In this document: in pieces, positions 54,700-63,900 of the stretch
Numbering within the stretch: position 1 is the first letter of the stretch
Layout of the letters: each line of letters opens with the position of its first letter
From: Thermomonas fusca DSM 15424
Lineage (GTDB): Bacteria; Pseudomonadota; Gammaproteobacteria; Xanthomonadales; Xanthomonadaceae
Assembly: GCF_000423885.1 (NCBI RefSeq)
Contig: NZ_AUIV01000022.1
Span: forward strand, 1-64,000
Length of the DNA stretch: 64,000 nucleotides
Direction of reading: 5' to 3'
Notes under the pieces: model-generated
The model's database searches: none
What the model saw: the letters and a program-made list of their open reading frames with translations, nothing else
Told to the model about the DNA's origin: nothing
Position numbers and translations under genes: made by a program

Positions 54700-54733
54700 G
54701 CGCGCAGCCTGCGCCGGGGCTAAGCTGTCGCCG

Positions 54734-54849
54734 TACTACCTCCAAGCCCCCTTGCCTGGGTTCGTTCGCGAATACGGCAAAGGGGCCGTGGCATCGGCCG
54801 GAAGGCCGCCGCCACCGGGTCGAATCCGGAAACGGACCGGCCTCCCGCG
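54734..54849 (+). promoter_or_regulatory. Moco-riboswitch-like leader of moaA
   Basis: The leader carries, in order, CTACCTCCAAGCC, CAAAGGGGCC, a GGCCGGAAGGCC hairpin, a CCGGGTCGAATCCGG hairpin and GGACCGGCCTCCCGC. These are the features I recall of the Moco RNA motif found before moaA in proteobacteria. It ends just before the moaA ribosome binding site (GGAG, 54858-54861), so ligand-dependent control of translation is plausible. Confidence 0.65.
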
Positions 54850-54868
54850 TTTGGACTGGAGCGACAAC

Positions 54869-55849
54869 ATGGCAACCCTCGTGGACGGCTTCGGCCGCAC
54901 GTTCCCCTATCTGCGGCTCTCGCTCACCGAGGCCTGCAACTATCGTTGCAGCTACTGCCTGCCGAATGGCTATCAGGCCGACGGGCGGCCCGGCTTCCTG
55001 ACACTGGAAGAAGTCCGGCGGCTGGTGCGCGGCTTCGCGGCGGTGGGCATGCGCAAGATCCGCCTGACCGGCGGCGAGCCCAGCCTGCGCAAGGACCTGG
55101 CGTCGATCATCGCCGCCGTCTCGGCCACGCCGGGCGTGCAGAAGATCGCCCTGACCACCAATGGCTGCCTGCTGCCCCGGCACGTGCGGCTGTGGCGCGA
55201 AGCCGGGCTGACAGCGCTCAACGTCAGCCTCGACAGCCTGCAATCGGCGCGCTTTGCCGCCATCACCGGCCATGACCGTTTCGACGAGGTGATGGAAGGC
55301 ATCGAGATCGCGCAGACCCTCGGCTTCGATGCGGTCAAGCTCAACGCGGTGCTGCTGCGCGGCTTGAACGACGACGAGCTGCCGGCGTGGATGGACTTCC
55401 TGCGCGGCCGCGACGTGTCGATCCGCTTCATCGAGCTGATGCGCACCGGCGACAACCAGGCCTATTTCGAACGCCACCACTACCGCGCCGAGGCGCTGGA
55501 ACAGCAGCTGGTCGATGCCGGCTGGACGCTGCGCCCGCGCGCCGCTGACGCTGGCCCGGCGCGCGAATACGCGCACCCGGACTATCGCGGGCGGATCGGC
55601 ATCATCGCCCCGTATTCGAAGGATTTCTGCGCCGGCTGCAACCGCCTGCGGGTGACCGCCCGCGGCGACCTGCGGCTGTGCCTGTTCGGCGATTTCGGCA
55701 TCCCGCTGCGGCCGCTGCTGCAGTCGGATGAAGACCACGACGCGCTGGTGGCACGCATCGCCACCCAGCTGGGCCTGAAGGCCGCGGGCCACGGCCTGCA
55801 CGAGGGCAACACCGGCATCACCCCGCACCTGGCCTCAATCGGCGGATAA
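54869..55849 (+). CDS. moaA: GTP 3',8-cyclase MoaA
   Basis: This is a 326-residue radical-SAM enzyme for the first step of molybdenum cofactor synthesis. The N-terminal cluster motif is CNYRCSYC and the SAM-binding motif RLTGGEPSLRKDL. The C-terminal second cluster is FCAGCNRLRV...LRLCLFG, and the conserved Gly-Gly end is SIGG. ATG 54869 has GGAG eight bases upstream. It heads the moa/moe operon. Confidence 0.96.
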   Translation: MATLVDGFGRTFPYLRLSLTEACNYRCSYCLPNGYQADGRPGFLTLEEVRRLVRGFAAVGMRKIRLTGGEPSLRKDLASIIAAVSATPGVQKIALTTNGCLLPRHVRLWREAGLTALNVSLDSLQSARFAAITGHDRFDEVMEGIEIAQTLGFDAVKLNAVLLRGLNDDELPAWMDFLRGRDVSIRFIELMRTGDNQAYFERHHYRAEALEQQLVDAGWTLRPRAADAGPAREYAHPDYRGRIGIIAPYSKDFCAGCNRLRVTARGDLRLCLFGDFGIPLRPLLQSDEDHDALVARIATQLGLKAAGHGLHEGNTGITPHLASIGG

Positions 55850-55858
55850 ACACAATCC

Positions 55859-56857
55859 ATGACGACCCCACGCGACGCGGCCTTCTACATGGCCGACATC
55901 CGCAACAAGCGACCGACCCGCCGCCGCGCGGTGGCGGTGGGTGAATTCCTGCCCGGACCGGACGGGTTCGCCACCGTGGTCGAGCGCCGGCTGCCCAAGG
56001 GCGATGCGCTGGTGATGGCGGAAATCGCCGGCCTGCAGGGGGCGAAGATGGCCTCCATGCTGATGCCGCTGTGCCACCCCATTTCGCTGGAACTGGTGCG
56101 CGTGCGCTGCGTGCCGGTGCCGGAGCGCCACGCCATTCGCGTGTACTGCGAATGCGCGCTGGAGGCCCGCACCGGCGTCGAGATGGAAGCGCTGGCCGGC
56201 GTCAACGCGGCCCTGCTCACGCTTTACGATCTGACCAAGCCGGTCGAGCCGGCACTGGCGATTTCCGGCATCCGCCTGCTGTTCAAGGAAGGCGGCAAGA
56301 AGGGGCTGTGGGTGCATCCCGACGGGATGAGCGACGACGAGCGCGCGCACTACCAGCCGCGCGACCTGGCCCGCCTCGATGGCGTGCCGTGCGCGGTCAT
56401 CACCCTCAGCGATCGCGCCAGTTCCGGTGAATACGAAGACCGCTCCGGCCCGGTGCTGGTGGAGGCCCTGCGCAGGCTTGGTGCCGACGTCGGCCACATC
56501 GAAGTATTGCCCGACGGCATCGACCCGCTGGCCGAGCGCCTGCGCGCGCTGGCCGCCAGGGGCGTGCGCCTGTGCCTGTGCAGCGGCGGCACCGGCCTGG
56601 GCCCGCGCGACGTCACCCCGGAAGCGCTGCGGCTGGTCGCTGATCGCCCGGTGGAAGGGCTGGCGGAAATGCTGCGCAGCGAGAGCGCCAAGCACACGCC
56701 GCTGGCCTGGCTCAGCCGCGCCGAAGTGGTGCAGCTGGACGGCATGCTGGTGTTCGCGCTGCCGGGCAGCCCGCGCGCGGCGCAGCAGTGCATGGACATG
56801 CTGCAGCCGCTGCTGGCGCACGCGCTGGCGATGCTCGACGGCAGGCCGCACCCGTGA
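55859..56857 (+). CDS. moaCB: MoaC-MoaB fusion protein
   Basis: This 332-residue fusion has an N-terminal MoaC (about residues 1-155), which makes cyclic pyranopterin monophosphate (RRAVAVGEFLP, LMPLCHPISLE, ARTGVEMEALAGV, DLTKPV). The C-terminal part (about 165-332) is a MoaB/MogA domain (ITLSDRASSGEYEDRSGP, LCSGGTGLGPRDVTPEA, LPGSPRAAQQCMDML). MogA-type domains adenylylate molybdopterin; MoaB activity differs among species. The joining region is RDLARLDGVPCAV. Similar fusions are known in other bacteria. Confidence 0.93.
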   Translation: MTTPRDAAFYMADIRNKRPTRRRAVAVGEFLPGPDGFATVVERRLPKGDALVMAEIAGLQGAKMASMLMPLCHPISLELVRVRCVPVPERHAIRVYCECALEARTGVEMEALAGVNAALLTLYDLTKPVEPALAISGIRLLFKEGGKKGLWVHPDGMSDDERAHYQPRDLARLDGVPCAVITLSDRASSGEYEDRSGPVLVEALRRLGADVGHIEVLPDGIDPLAERLRALAARGVRLCLCSGGTGLGPRDVTPEALRLVADRPVEGLAEMLRSESAKHTPLAWLSRAEVVQLDGMLVFALPGSPRAAQQCMDMLQPLLAHALAMLDGRPHP

Positions 56858-58101
56858 TCGGCTACGACGAGGCGCTGGCGCTCATCCAGCGCGAGGCGAA
56901 GCCGCTGCCGGTGGTAGCGCGCACGCCAGTGCCGGGACAGGTGCTGGCCGAGCCGGTGCACAGTGGCGAAGACCTGCCGCCGTTCGACAATTCCGCGATG
57001 GATGGCTTCGCCCTGTTTGTTGGCGAGACCAGCGCGTCGGCGGGCGCCGAGCTCGAGGTGCTGGGCGCGCAGGCGGCGGGCGATGCGCAGGCCGCAGCGC
57101 AGGGCGGGGCCTGGGAAATCATGACCGGCGCGCGCATCCCGGATGGACTGGATGCGGTGATCGCGGTCGAGCAGGTCGAGGTGCTGGCCCGCGATGGCGA
57201 CGGCAAGCCCGCTCGCATCCGCCTGCAAGCCGATGTGCCGCCCGGCCAGCATCTGCGCCGGCACGGCGAGGACGTGCGCAAGGGCGATCGCTTCCTCGCC
57301 GCCGGCACCCGTCTGGATGCCCCGCAGCTGATGCTGCTGGCGGCGCTGGGCGTGCCGCTGGTCGACGTGCATGCAACCCCGCGGGTGGCGCTGCTCAATA
57401 CCGGCCGCGAGCTGGTGGACGATCCCGCGCAGGCGCTGGGCTCCGGCGAGATCCGCAACAGCAATGGCCCGTACCTGGCCCGACGGATTGAACAAGCGGG
57501 TGCTGAAGTGGTGCTGCGGCAGACCGTCAGCGACGACGCCGAGGCCTTCTTCATCGCCATGGAGCAGGCGCGCTCGGCCGGCGCTGAGCTGGTGCTGAGC
57601 ACCGGCGCGGTGTCGATGGGCCGCTACGACTTCATCCCGGGTGCGCTGCGCAAGCTCGGCGCGACCCTCCATTTCCACAAGGTGGCGATCCGTCCCGGCA
57701 AGCCGCTGCTGTTCGCCACCCTGCCCAACGGTGCGCTGTTCTTCGGGCTGCCGGGCAACCCGGCCTCCAGCGCGGTGGGGCTGCGCTTCTTCGTCGAGCC
57801 GGCGCTGCGGGCGATGCTGGGGCTGGCGCCGGAGCGCCCGCTGCGGCTGCCGCTGCTGGGTGGCTACCGCAAGCGCCATGCGCTGCGCTTCCACCTCAAG
57901 GGCCACGTGGCGCTGGATGGCGACGGCCGGCTGCAGGCGCGGGTGCTGCCGGGGCAGGAGTCGTTCCGGATCGCGCCGCTGGCGCACAGCAATGCGTGGA
58001 TCGTGATCGATGCCGCCGCCGGCGACCTGGAAGACGGCGCTCTGGTCGATGTGTATCCGCCCGGGCATCTGCTCGGGCTGCAACTGCAGGGACAAGGCTG
58101 A
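56854..58101 (+). CDS. moeA: Molybdopterin molybdenumtransferase MoeA
   Basis: This 415-residue MoeA inserts molybdate into adenylylated molybdopterin. Conserved parts are DLPPFDNSAMDGFAL, GAWEIMTGARIP, the MoCF-binding domain (LSTGAVSMGRYDF, KPLLFATLPNGALFFGLPGNPAS) and the C-terminal barrel. The start is GTG 56854, overlapping the upstream stop as GTGA. Confidence 0.95.
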   Translation: MIGYDEALALIQREAKPLPVVARTPVPGQVLAEPVHSGEDLPPFDNSAMDGFALFVGETSASAGAELEVLGAQAAGDAQAAAQGGAWEIMTGARIPDGLDAVIAVEQVEVLARDGDGKPARIRLQADVPPGQHLRRHGEDVRKGDRFLAAGTRLDAPQLMLLAALGVPLVDVHATPRVALLNTGRELVDDPAQALGSGEIRNSNGPYLARRIEQAGAEVVLRQTVSDDAEAFFIAMEQARSAGAELVLSTGAVSMGRYDFIPGALRKLGATLHFHKVAIRPGKPLLFATLPNGALFFGLPGNPASSAVGLRFFVEPALRAMLGLAPERPLRLPLLGGYRKRHALRFHLKGHVALDGDGRLQARVLPGQESFRIAPLAHSNAWIVIDAAAGDLEDGALVDVYPPGHLLGLQLQGQG

Positions 58102-58361
58102 TGGATGTGCAAGTGAAGCTGTTCGGGGCCTTCCGCGACTGCCAGCCGGAGCCGCAGGTAGTGCTGGCGCTGGCCGAGGGCGCCCTCGTGGCCGACCTGC
58201 GCGCCGCGCTGGAGGCGCATGGCCGGGCGCACTGGCCGAACTTCAACCCGGCGCTGCTGGCGCGTTCCGCCTTCGCCAGTGACACCTCGGTACTGCGCGA
58301 TGCGCAACCGGTACCGGCCGGTGTCGGCATGGCGATCCTGCCGCCGGTCAGCGGGGGCTGA
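58101..58361 (+). CDS. moaD: Molybdopterin synthase sulfur carrier MoaD
   Basis: This 86-residue ubiquitin-like protein ends in the Gly-Gly tail (PPVSGG) that carries the thiocarboxylate. ATG 58101 overlaps the moeA TGA, and moaE follows after two bases. Confidence 0.92.
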   Translation: MDVQVKLFGAFRDCQPEPQVVLALAEGALVADLRAALEAHGRAHWPNFNPALLARSAFASDTSVLRDAQPVPAGVGMAILPPVSGG

Positions 58362-58363
58362 GC

Positions 58364-58882
58364 ATGCACCGCCACCATCTCACCGTGGTCGAGATCGCCG
58401 AGGGCAAGCTGGACCCGGCCGCCGCGCTGGAGTTCATCTCCGACCCCGGTTTCGGCGGTATCACGATGTTCGTCGGCCGCGTGCGCGATCTCAACCATGG
58501 TCGCGACGTCACCGGCATCAGCTATGACATGTTCGTGCCGCTGGCGCTGAACGGGTTTGCCGAGATTGCCGCGAAGGCCGAGCGCGACTTCGACGGCAAG
58601 CTCAAGCTCTACATCGGCCATGCCAAGGGGCGGCTGGGGATCGGCGACCTGGCGATGGTCGTGGCCGCCGGCACCCCCCATCGCGACGAGGCCTTCCGCG
58701 CCTGCCGGCAGGTCGTGGAGGCGGTGAAGCACACCAGCCCGATCTGGAAGCAGGAGCACTACGTCGACGGCGACAGCGTCTGGAGCGAAGGCTGCTCGCT
58801 GTGCGAAAGCCCCGCGCCTGCCGGTGGCCATGCGCATGACCACGATCACGATCATCGACACGCACCAGCGTCCGGGCGATGA
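58364..58882 (+). CDS. moaE: Molybdopterin synthase catalytic subunit MoaE with His-rich tail
   Basis: This 172-residue MoaE has conserved parts FGGITMFVGRVRDLNHGRDV, LYIGHAKGRLGIGDLAMVV and the catalytic Lys region SPIWKQEHYVDG. The usual protein is about 150 residues. Here a C-terminal tail, GGHAHDHDHDHRHAPASGR, adds alternating His/Asp, which suggests metal binding. Its stop overlaps the next ATG. Confidence 0.93.
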   Translation: MHRHHLTVVEIAEGKLDPAAALEFISDPGFGGITMFVGRVRDLNHGRDVTGISYDMFVPLALNGFAEIAAKAERDFDGKLKLYIGHAKGRLGIGDLAMVVAAGTPHRDEAFRACRQVVEAVKHTSPIWKQEHYVDGDSVWSEGCSLCESPAPAGGHAHDHDHDHRHAPASGR

Positions 58883-59232
58883 AGGTGCAGTTGCAGGGCC
58901 AGCTGGTGCGCCTGCGCATCAGCGAGGCGGAGCTGGCGCGTCTGCAGGCCGGCGAGACGGTGGAAAACCTGACCCGGCTGCCGGACGGGCTGGCCCTGCG
59001 TCAGCGGCTGCAGCTGGAAGAGGGCGTGCAGCCGGCGCTGCAGGCCGAGGCGGGCGGTTGGGCTTGCCGGCTGCCGCGCGCCGAGTTGGCGGCCTACGTG
59101 GCGCGGCTGCCCTGCCGCGAAGGGCTGCGCTTGCGCCTGCCGCTGGCGCAAGGGACGGAAGAAGTGGTGGAGATCGATCTGGAAGTGGACGTGCGCGACA
59201 GCGTGCGCAGCCGGGGCGTACCGCGGCGCTGA
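58879..59232 (+). CDS. Uncharacterised protein at the end of the moa operon
   Basis: This 117-residue soluble protein is rich in Leu and Arg, with a beta-type pattern (VQLQGQLVRLRISEAELARL; LRLRLPLAQGTEEVVEIDLEVD). The start overlaps the moaE stop by four bases, so it is co-translated with the Moco genes. I recall DUF7009-type proteins in nitrate or Moco clusters, but cannot confirm membership. A role in nitrate reductase or cofactor maturation is inference from context. Confidence 0.7.
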   Translation: MKVQLQGQLVRLRISEAELARLQAGETVENLTRLPDGLALRQRLQLEEGVQPALQAEAGGWACRLPRAELAAYVARLPCREGLRLRLPLAQGTEEVVEIDLEVDVRDSVRSRGVPRR

Positions 59233-59266
59233 GCGCAACGGCTCGGGGCGTCTGCATGGCGGCGGC

Positions 59267-59280
59267 TTGACCGGAGTCAA
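59267..59280. promoter_or_regulatory. FNR/DNR-type box 1 upstream of narK
   Basis: TTGAC-CGGA-GTCAA is a perfect inverted repeat of TTGAC. It lies 38 bases before the second box, in the 191-base gap between the 117-aa gene and narK. Confidence 0.7.
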
Positions 59281-59304
59281 GTCGCGACAGGGCACGGGCG
59301 GGAT

Positions 59305-59318
59305 TTGACTCCGATCAA
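59305..59318. promoter_or_regulatory. FNR/DNR-type box 2 upstream of narK
   Basis: TTGAC-TCCG-ATCAA differs from the FNR consensus at one base. A class II promoter from this site would start near 59353, before narK ATG 59424, but no good -10 is visible at 59341-59346. Confidence 0.72.
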
Positions 59319-59423
59319 TATGGCGCAGGGGGTGTTGTCGCACGCTTGCGCAACAAATTTTGCCGACGCGCCGAAATGAGCGATGATCGGTACCGCCGGC
59401 TATCCCTAGCACAGGTACGTCCC

Positions 59424-60833
59424 ATGAGCGCGCAACTGGCCAACAAGCCACGCAGCGTCGGTTCCGTGATCCAGGACTGGAGGCCGGAAGACGCGGCCTT
59501 CTGGGCGCAGACGGGCAACCGTATCGCCAACCGCAACCTCATCATCTCGGTTCCGGCCCTGCTGCTGGCGTTCGCGATCTGGCAGATGTTCTCGGCGGTG
59601 GCGATCAGCCTGCCGCTGGTGGGCTTCCAGTTCGACACCAACCAGCTGTTCTGGCTCGCAGCGCTGCCGGCGCTGTCGGGCGCGACCCTGCGCATCTTCT
59701 ACTCGTTCGTGGTGCCGCTGTTCGGCGGCCGCCGCTGGACCGCCATCGCCACCGCCTCGCTGCTGATTCCGGCGGTCTGGCTGGGCATCGCGGTGCAGGA
59801 CACGTCGACCCCGTACTGGCACTTCGTCGCCATCGCGATGCTGTGCGGTTTCGGCGGCGGCAATTTCTCCTCGTCGATGTCCAACATCTCGTTCTTCTAT
59901 CCCAAGGCGAAGCAGGGCTTCGCGCTGGGCATGAATGCGGGGTTGGGCAACCTCGGCGTATCCGCCACCCAGTTCGTGATTCCGCTGGTCATCACCCTCG
60001 GCCTGTTTGGCGGAATCGTGGGTGGCCCGCAGCTGACCGCGCAAGGCAAGGAACTGTTCCTGCAGAACGCCGGCTTCGTTTGGGTGCCGTTCCTGCTGGT
60101 CTGCGCCGTCGCCGCGTGGTTCGGCATGCACGACCTGGCCGCGGCGCGCTCCTCGTTCGCCGAGCAGGCGGTGATCTTCAAGCGCAAGCACAACTGGCTG
60201 ATGTGCTGGCTGTACATCGGCACCTTCGGTTCGTTCATCGGCTTCTCGGCCGGCTTTCCGATGCTGATCAAGACCCAGTTCCCGGACGTCAATCCGATGA
60301 CCTACGCCTTCCTCGGGCCGCTGGTCGGCGCGCTGATGCGTTCGATGGGCGGCTGGCTGTCCGACAAGCTTGGCGGCGCGCTGCTGACCTTCTGGGTGTT
60401 CGCGCTGATGATCGTCGGCGTGTTCTTCGTGCTCCACTTCCTGCCCGACCACAGCGGCCAGGGCGGCAACTTCTACGGCTTCCTCGGCAGCTTCATGGGC
60501 CTGTTCGTGCTCAGCGGCATCGGCAACGCCTCGACCTTCCGGATGATCCCGGTGATCTTCCGCACCCTGCACGAGCGCTGGTCGGCCGATGCCGATGCCG
60601 CGGGCAAGGCCGCGTCGGCGCGCCAGGCCGGCATCGAATCGGCGGCGGTGATCGGCTTCAGCTCGGCCATCGGTGCCTACGGCGGTTTCTTCATCCCGAA
60701 GAGCTACGGCTCCTCGATCGCCTGGACCGGTGGCCCGGAACTGGCGTTGTACGGCTTCGTCGCCTTCTACGCCACCTGTCTGGTGGCCACCTGGTGGTGG
60801 TACTACCGGCGCGGTGCCGAGACGCCGTGCTGA
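59424..60833 (+). CDS. narK: NarK nitrate/nitrite transporter
   Basis: This is a 469-residue MFS transporter of the nitrate/nitrite porter family with 12 membrane segments. Nitrate-signature regions are GFGGGNFSSSMSNISFFYPKAK and GFSSAIGAYGGFFIPKSYG. It imports nitrate and/or exchanges it for nitrite. ATG 59424 (MSAQLANKPRS) has AGGT upstream and fits the family better than the in-frame ATGs at 59346 and 59376. It precedes narG by 88 bases. Confidence 0.95.
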   Translation: MSAQLANKPRSVGSVIQDWRPEDAAFWAQTGNRIANRNLIISVPALLLAFAIWQMFSAVAISLPLVGFQFDTNQLFWLAALPALSGATLRIFYSFVVPLFGGRRWTAIATASLLIPAVWLGIAVQDTSTPYWHFVAIAMLCGFGGGNFSSSMSNISFFYPKAKQGFALGMNAGLGNLGVSATQFVIPLVITLGLFGGIVGGPQLTAQGKELFLQNAGFVWVPFLLVCAVAAWFGMHDLAAARSSFAEQAVIFKRKHNWLMCWLYIGTFGSFIGFSAGFPMLIKTQFPDVNPMTYAFLGPLVGALMRSMGGWLSDKLGGALLTFWVFALMIVGVFFVLHFLPDHSGQGGNFYGFLGSFMGLFVLSGIGNASTFRMIPVIFRTLHERWSADADAAGKAASARQAGIESAAVIGFSSAIGAYGGFFIPKSYGSSIAWTGGPELALYGFVAFYATCLVATWWWYYRRGAETPC

Positions 60834-60921
60834 CCTGCGACACCCCTGACGCGGTGGCTGCGGCCACCCCCAGCAAGATGCATGCGCGCGTTTCGTGCGT
60901 GCCAGCCAAGAGGATGTTCCC

Positions 60922-63900
60922 ATGAGTTATTTCCTTGACCGTCTGCAGTTCTTCAAGCGCAATCCGGAAGAGTTCGCCGACGGCCACGGCTTCACCAAGA
61001 CCGAAAGCCGCGAGTGGGAGAACAGCTACCGCGCGCGCTGGCAGTACGACAAGATCGTGCGCTCCACCCACGGGGTGAACTGCACTGGCTCCTGCAGCTG
61101 GAAGATCTACGTCAAGAACGGCCTGGTGACCTGGGAAACCCAGCAGACCGACTACCCGCGCACGCGGCCCGACCTGCCCAACCACGAGCCGCGCGGCTGC
61201 CCGCGTGGCGCCAGCTATTCCTGGTACCTGTACAGCGCCAACCGCCTGAAGTATCCGCTGATCCGCGGCGCGCTGTTGCGCATGTGGCGGCAGGCGCGCA
61301 AGACCATGGCGCCGGTGGACGCCTGGGCCAGCATCGTGGAAGACCAGGCCAAGGCGAAGGACTACAAGTCCCGCCGCGGCATGGGCGGTTTCGCGCGGGT
61401 CCGCTGGGACGAGGCGAACGAGATGATCGCCGCCGCCAACCTCTATACGGTGAAGCAGTACGGCCCGGACCGCGTGGTCGGGTTCTCGCCGATCCCGGCG
61501 ATGTCGATGGTGTCCTACGCCTCCGGCGCGCGCTACCTGTCGCTGCTCGGCGGCGCCTGCCTGTCGTTCTACGACTGGTACTGCGACCTGCCGCCGTCCT
61601 CGCCGCAGGTGTGGGGCGAGCAGACCGACGTGCCGGAATCGGCCGACTGGTACAACAGCCGCTACATCATCGCCTGGGGCTCCAACGTCCCGCAGACCCG
61701 CACGCCCGACGCGCACTTCTTCACCGAGGCGCGCTACAACGGCACCAAGACGGTGGCGATCACCCCGGACTATTCCGAAGTCGCCAAGCTCACCGACCAC
61801 TGGCTGCATCCCAAGCAGGGCACCGACGCCGCGCTGGCGTTCGCGTTCGGCCACGTGATCCTGAAGGAATTCCACGTCGACCAGCCGTCGCAGTACTTCA
61901 CCGACTACTGCCGGCAGTACACCGACATGCCGCTGCTGGTGCGGCTGGAGCGTCGCGATGACGGCCGGCTGGTGGCAGGGCGCTACCTGCGCGCGTCCGA
62001 CCTGGGCGGGCTGGGCGAAGCCAACAACCCCGAATGGAAGACGCTGGCGTTCGACGAGACCACCGGCGCCATCACCGTGCCGAACGGCTCGGTCGGTTTC
62101 CGCTGGGGCGAAAAGGGCAAGTGGAACATCGAGGAGAAGGACAGCGCCGGCCGCGAGACGCGCCTGCAGCTGAGCTTCAAGGACGGCGGCGACGGCATCG
62201 AGGCGGTCAGCTTCCCGTACTTCGGCGGCGTCGAGCACGAGAAGTGGACGGCTTCGAAGTTCGAGGACGTGCTGGAGCGCAACCTGCCGGTGCGCCGCGT
62301 GCAGACCGCCGACGGCGAAACCCTGGTCGCCACCGTCTACGACCTGCTGCTGGCGCAGTACGGCGTGGACCGCGGCTTCGGCGGCGGCAACGTGGCCACC
62401 AGTTTCGACGACAACATCCCGGGCACCCCGGCGTGGCAGGAAAAGATCACCGGCGTGCCGCGTCTGGACGTGATCGAGATCGCCCGCGAGTTCGCCCGCA
62501 CCGCCGACAAGACCCATGGTCGCAGCATGGTCATCGTCGGCGCGGCGATGAACCACTGGTACCACAACGACATGAACTACCGCGGCCTGATCAACATGCT
62601 GCTCATGTGCGGCTGCGTGGGCCAGACCGGCGGCGGCTGGGCGCACTACGTGGGCCAGGAGAAGCTGCGCCCGCAGACCGGCTGGCAGCCACTGGCATTC
62701 GCGCTGGACTGGAGCAAGCCGCCGCGCCACATGAACGGCACCTCGTTCTTCTACTTCAACTCCGACCAGTGGCGTTACGAAAAACTGGACGTCAAGGAGA
62801 TCCTGTCGCCGCTGGCCGACCCGACGAAGTTCACCGGCTCGATGGTCGACCTGAACCTGCGCGCGGTGCGCATGGGCTGGCTGCCCAGCGCCCCGCAGCT
62901 GGATCGCAACCCGATCGAGGTGGTGCGCGAGGCCGAAAAGGCCGGTGTGGCGCCGGTCGACTACGCGGTGGCGCAGCTGAAGTCAGGCGCGCTGGATTTC
63001 GCCTTCGCCGATCCGGACGCGCCGCAGAACTACCCGCGCAACATGTTCATCTGGCGATCCAACCTGCTGGGTTCTTCCGGCAAGGGCCACGAGTACATGC
63101 TGCGCCACCTGCTGGGCACCCGTCACGGCGTGCAGGGCAAGGACCTCGGCGAGCGCGGCGCGCTCAAGCCGGAGGAAGTGAAGTGGCGCGACGAGGCGCC
63201 GGAAGGCAAGCTTGACCTGCTGGTCACGCTCGACTTCCGCATGTGCACCACCGCGCTGTACAGCGACATCGTGCTGCCCACCGCGACCTGGTACGAGAAG
63301 AACGACCTCAACACCTCCGACATGCACCCGTTCATCCACCCGCTGTCGAAAGCGGTGGATCCGGCGTGGGAATCGCGCAGCGACTGGGACATCTTCAAGG
63401 GCATCGCGAAGACTGTCAGCCAGATGGCTCCCGGCGTGCTGGACGTGGTCAAGGATCTGGTGCTGGTGCCGACCCTGCACGATACCCCCAACGAGCTGGC
63501 GATGCCGCTGGGCGTCACCGACTGGAAAAAGGGCGAGTGCGAGGCCATCCCCGGCAAGACCATGCCGTCGATGGTGGTGGTGGAGCGCGACTACCCGAAC
63601 CTCTACAAGAAGTTCACCTCGCTGGGCCCGCTGCTGGACAAGCAGGGCAACGGCGGCAAGGGCATGAACTGGGATACCAAGGACGAGGTGCACTTCCTCG
63701 GCGATCTCAACCACCGCGTGCGCGAAGAGGGCGTCAGCCAGGGCCGCCCGCAGATCGACTCGGCCATCGACGCCTGCGAGGTGATCCTGCATCTGGCGCC
63801 GGAAACCAACGGCCACGTGGCGGTCAAGGCGTGGGAATCGCTGGGCACGTTCACCGGCCGCGACCACACCCACCTTGCCGTGGGCAAGGAACACGAGGCG

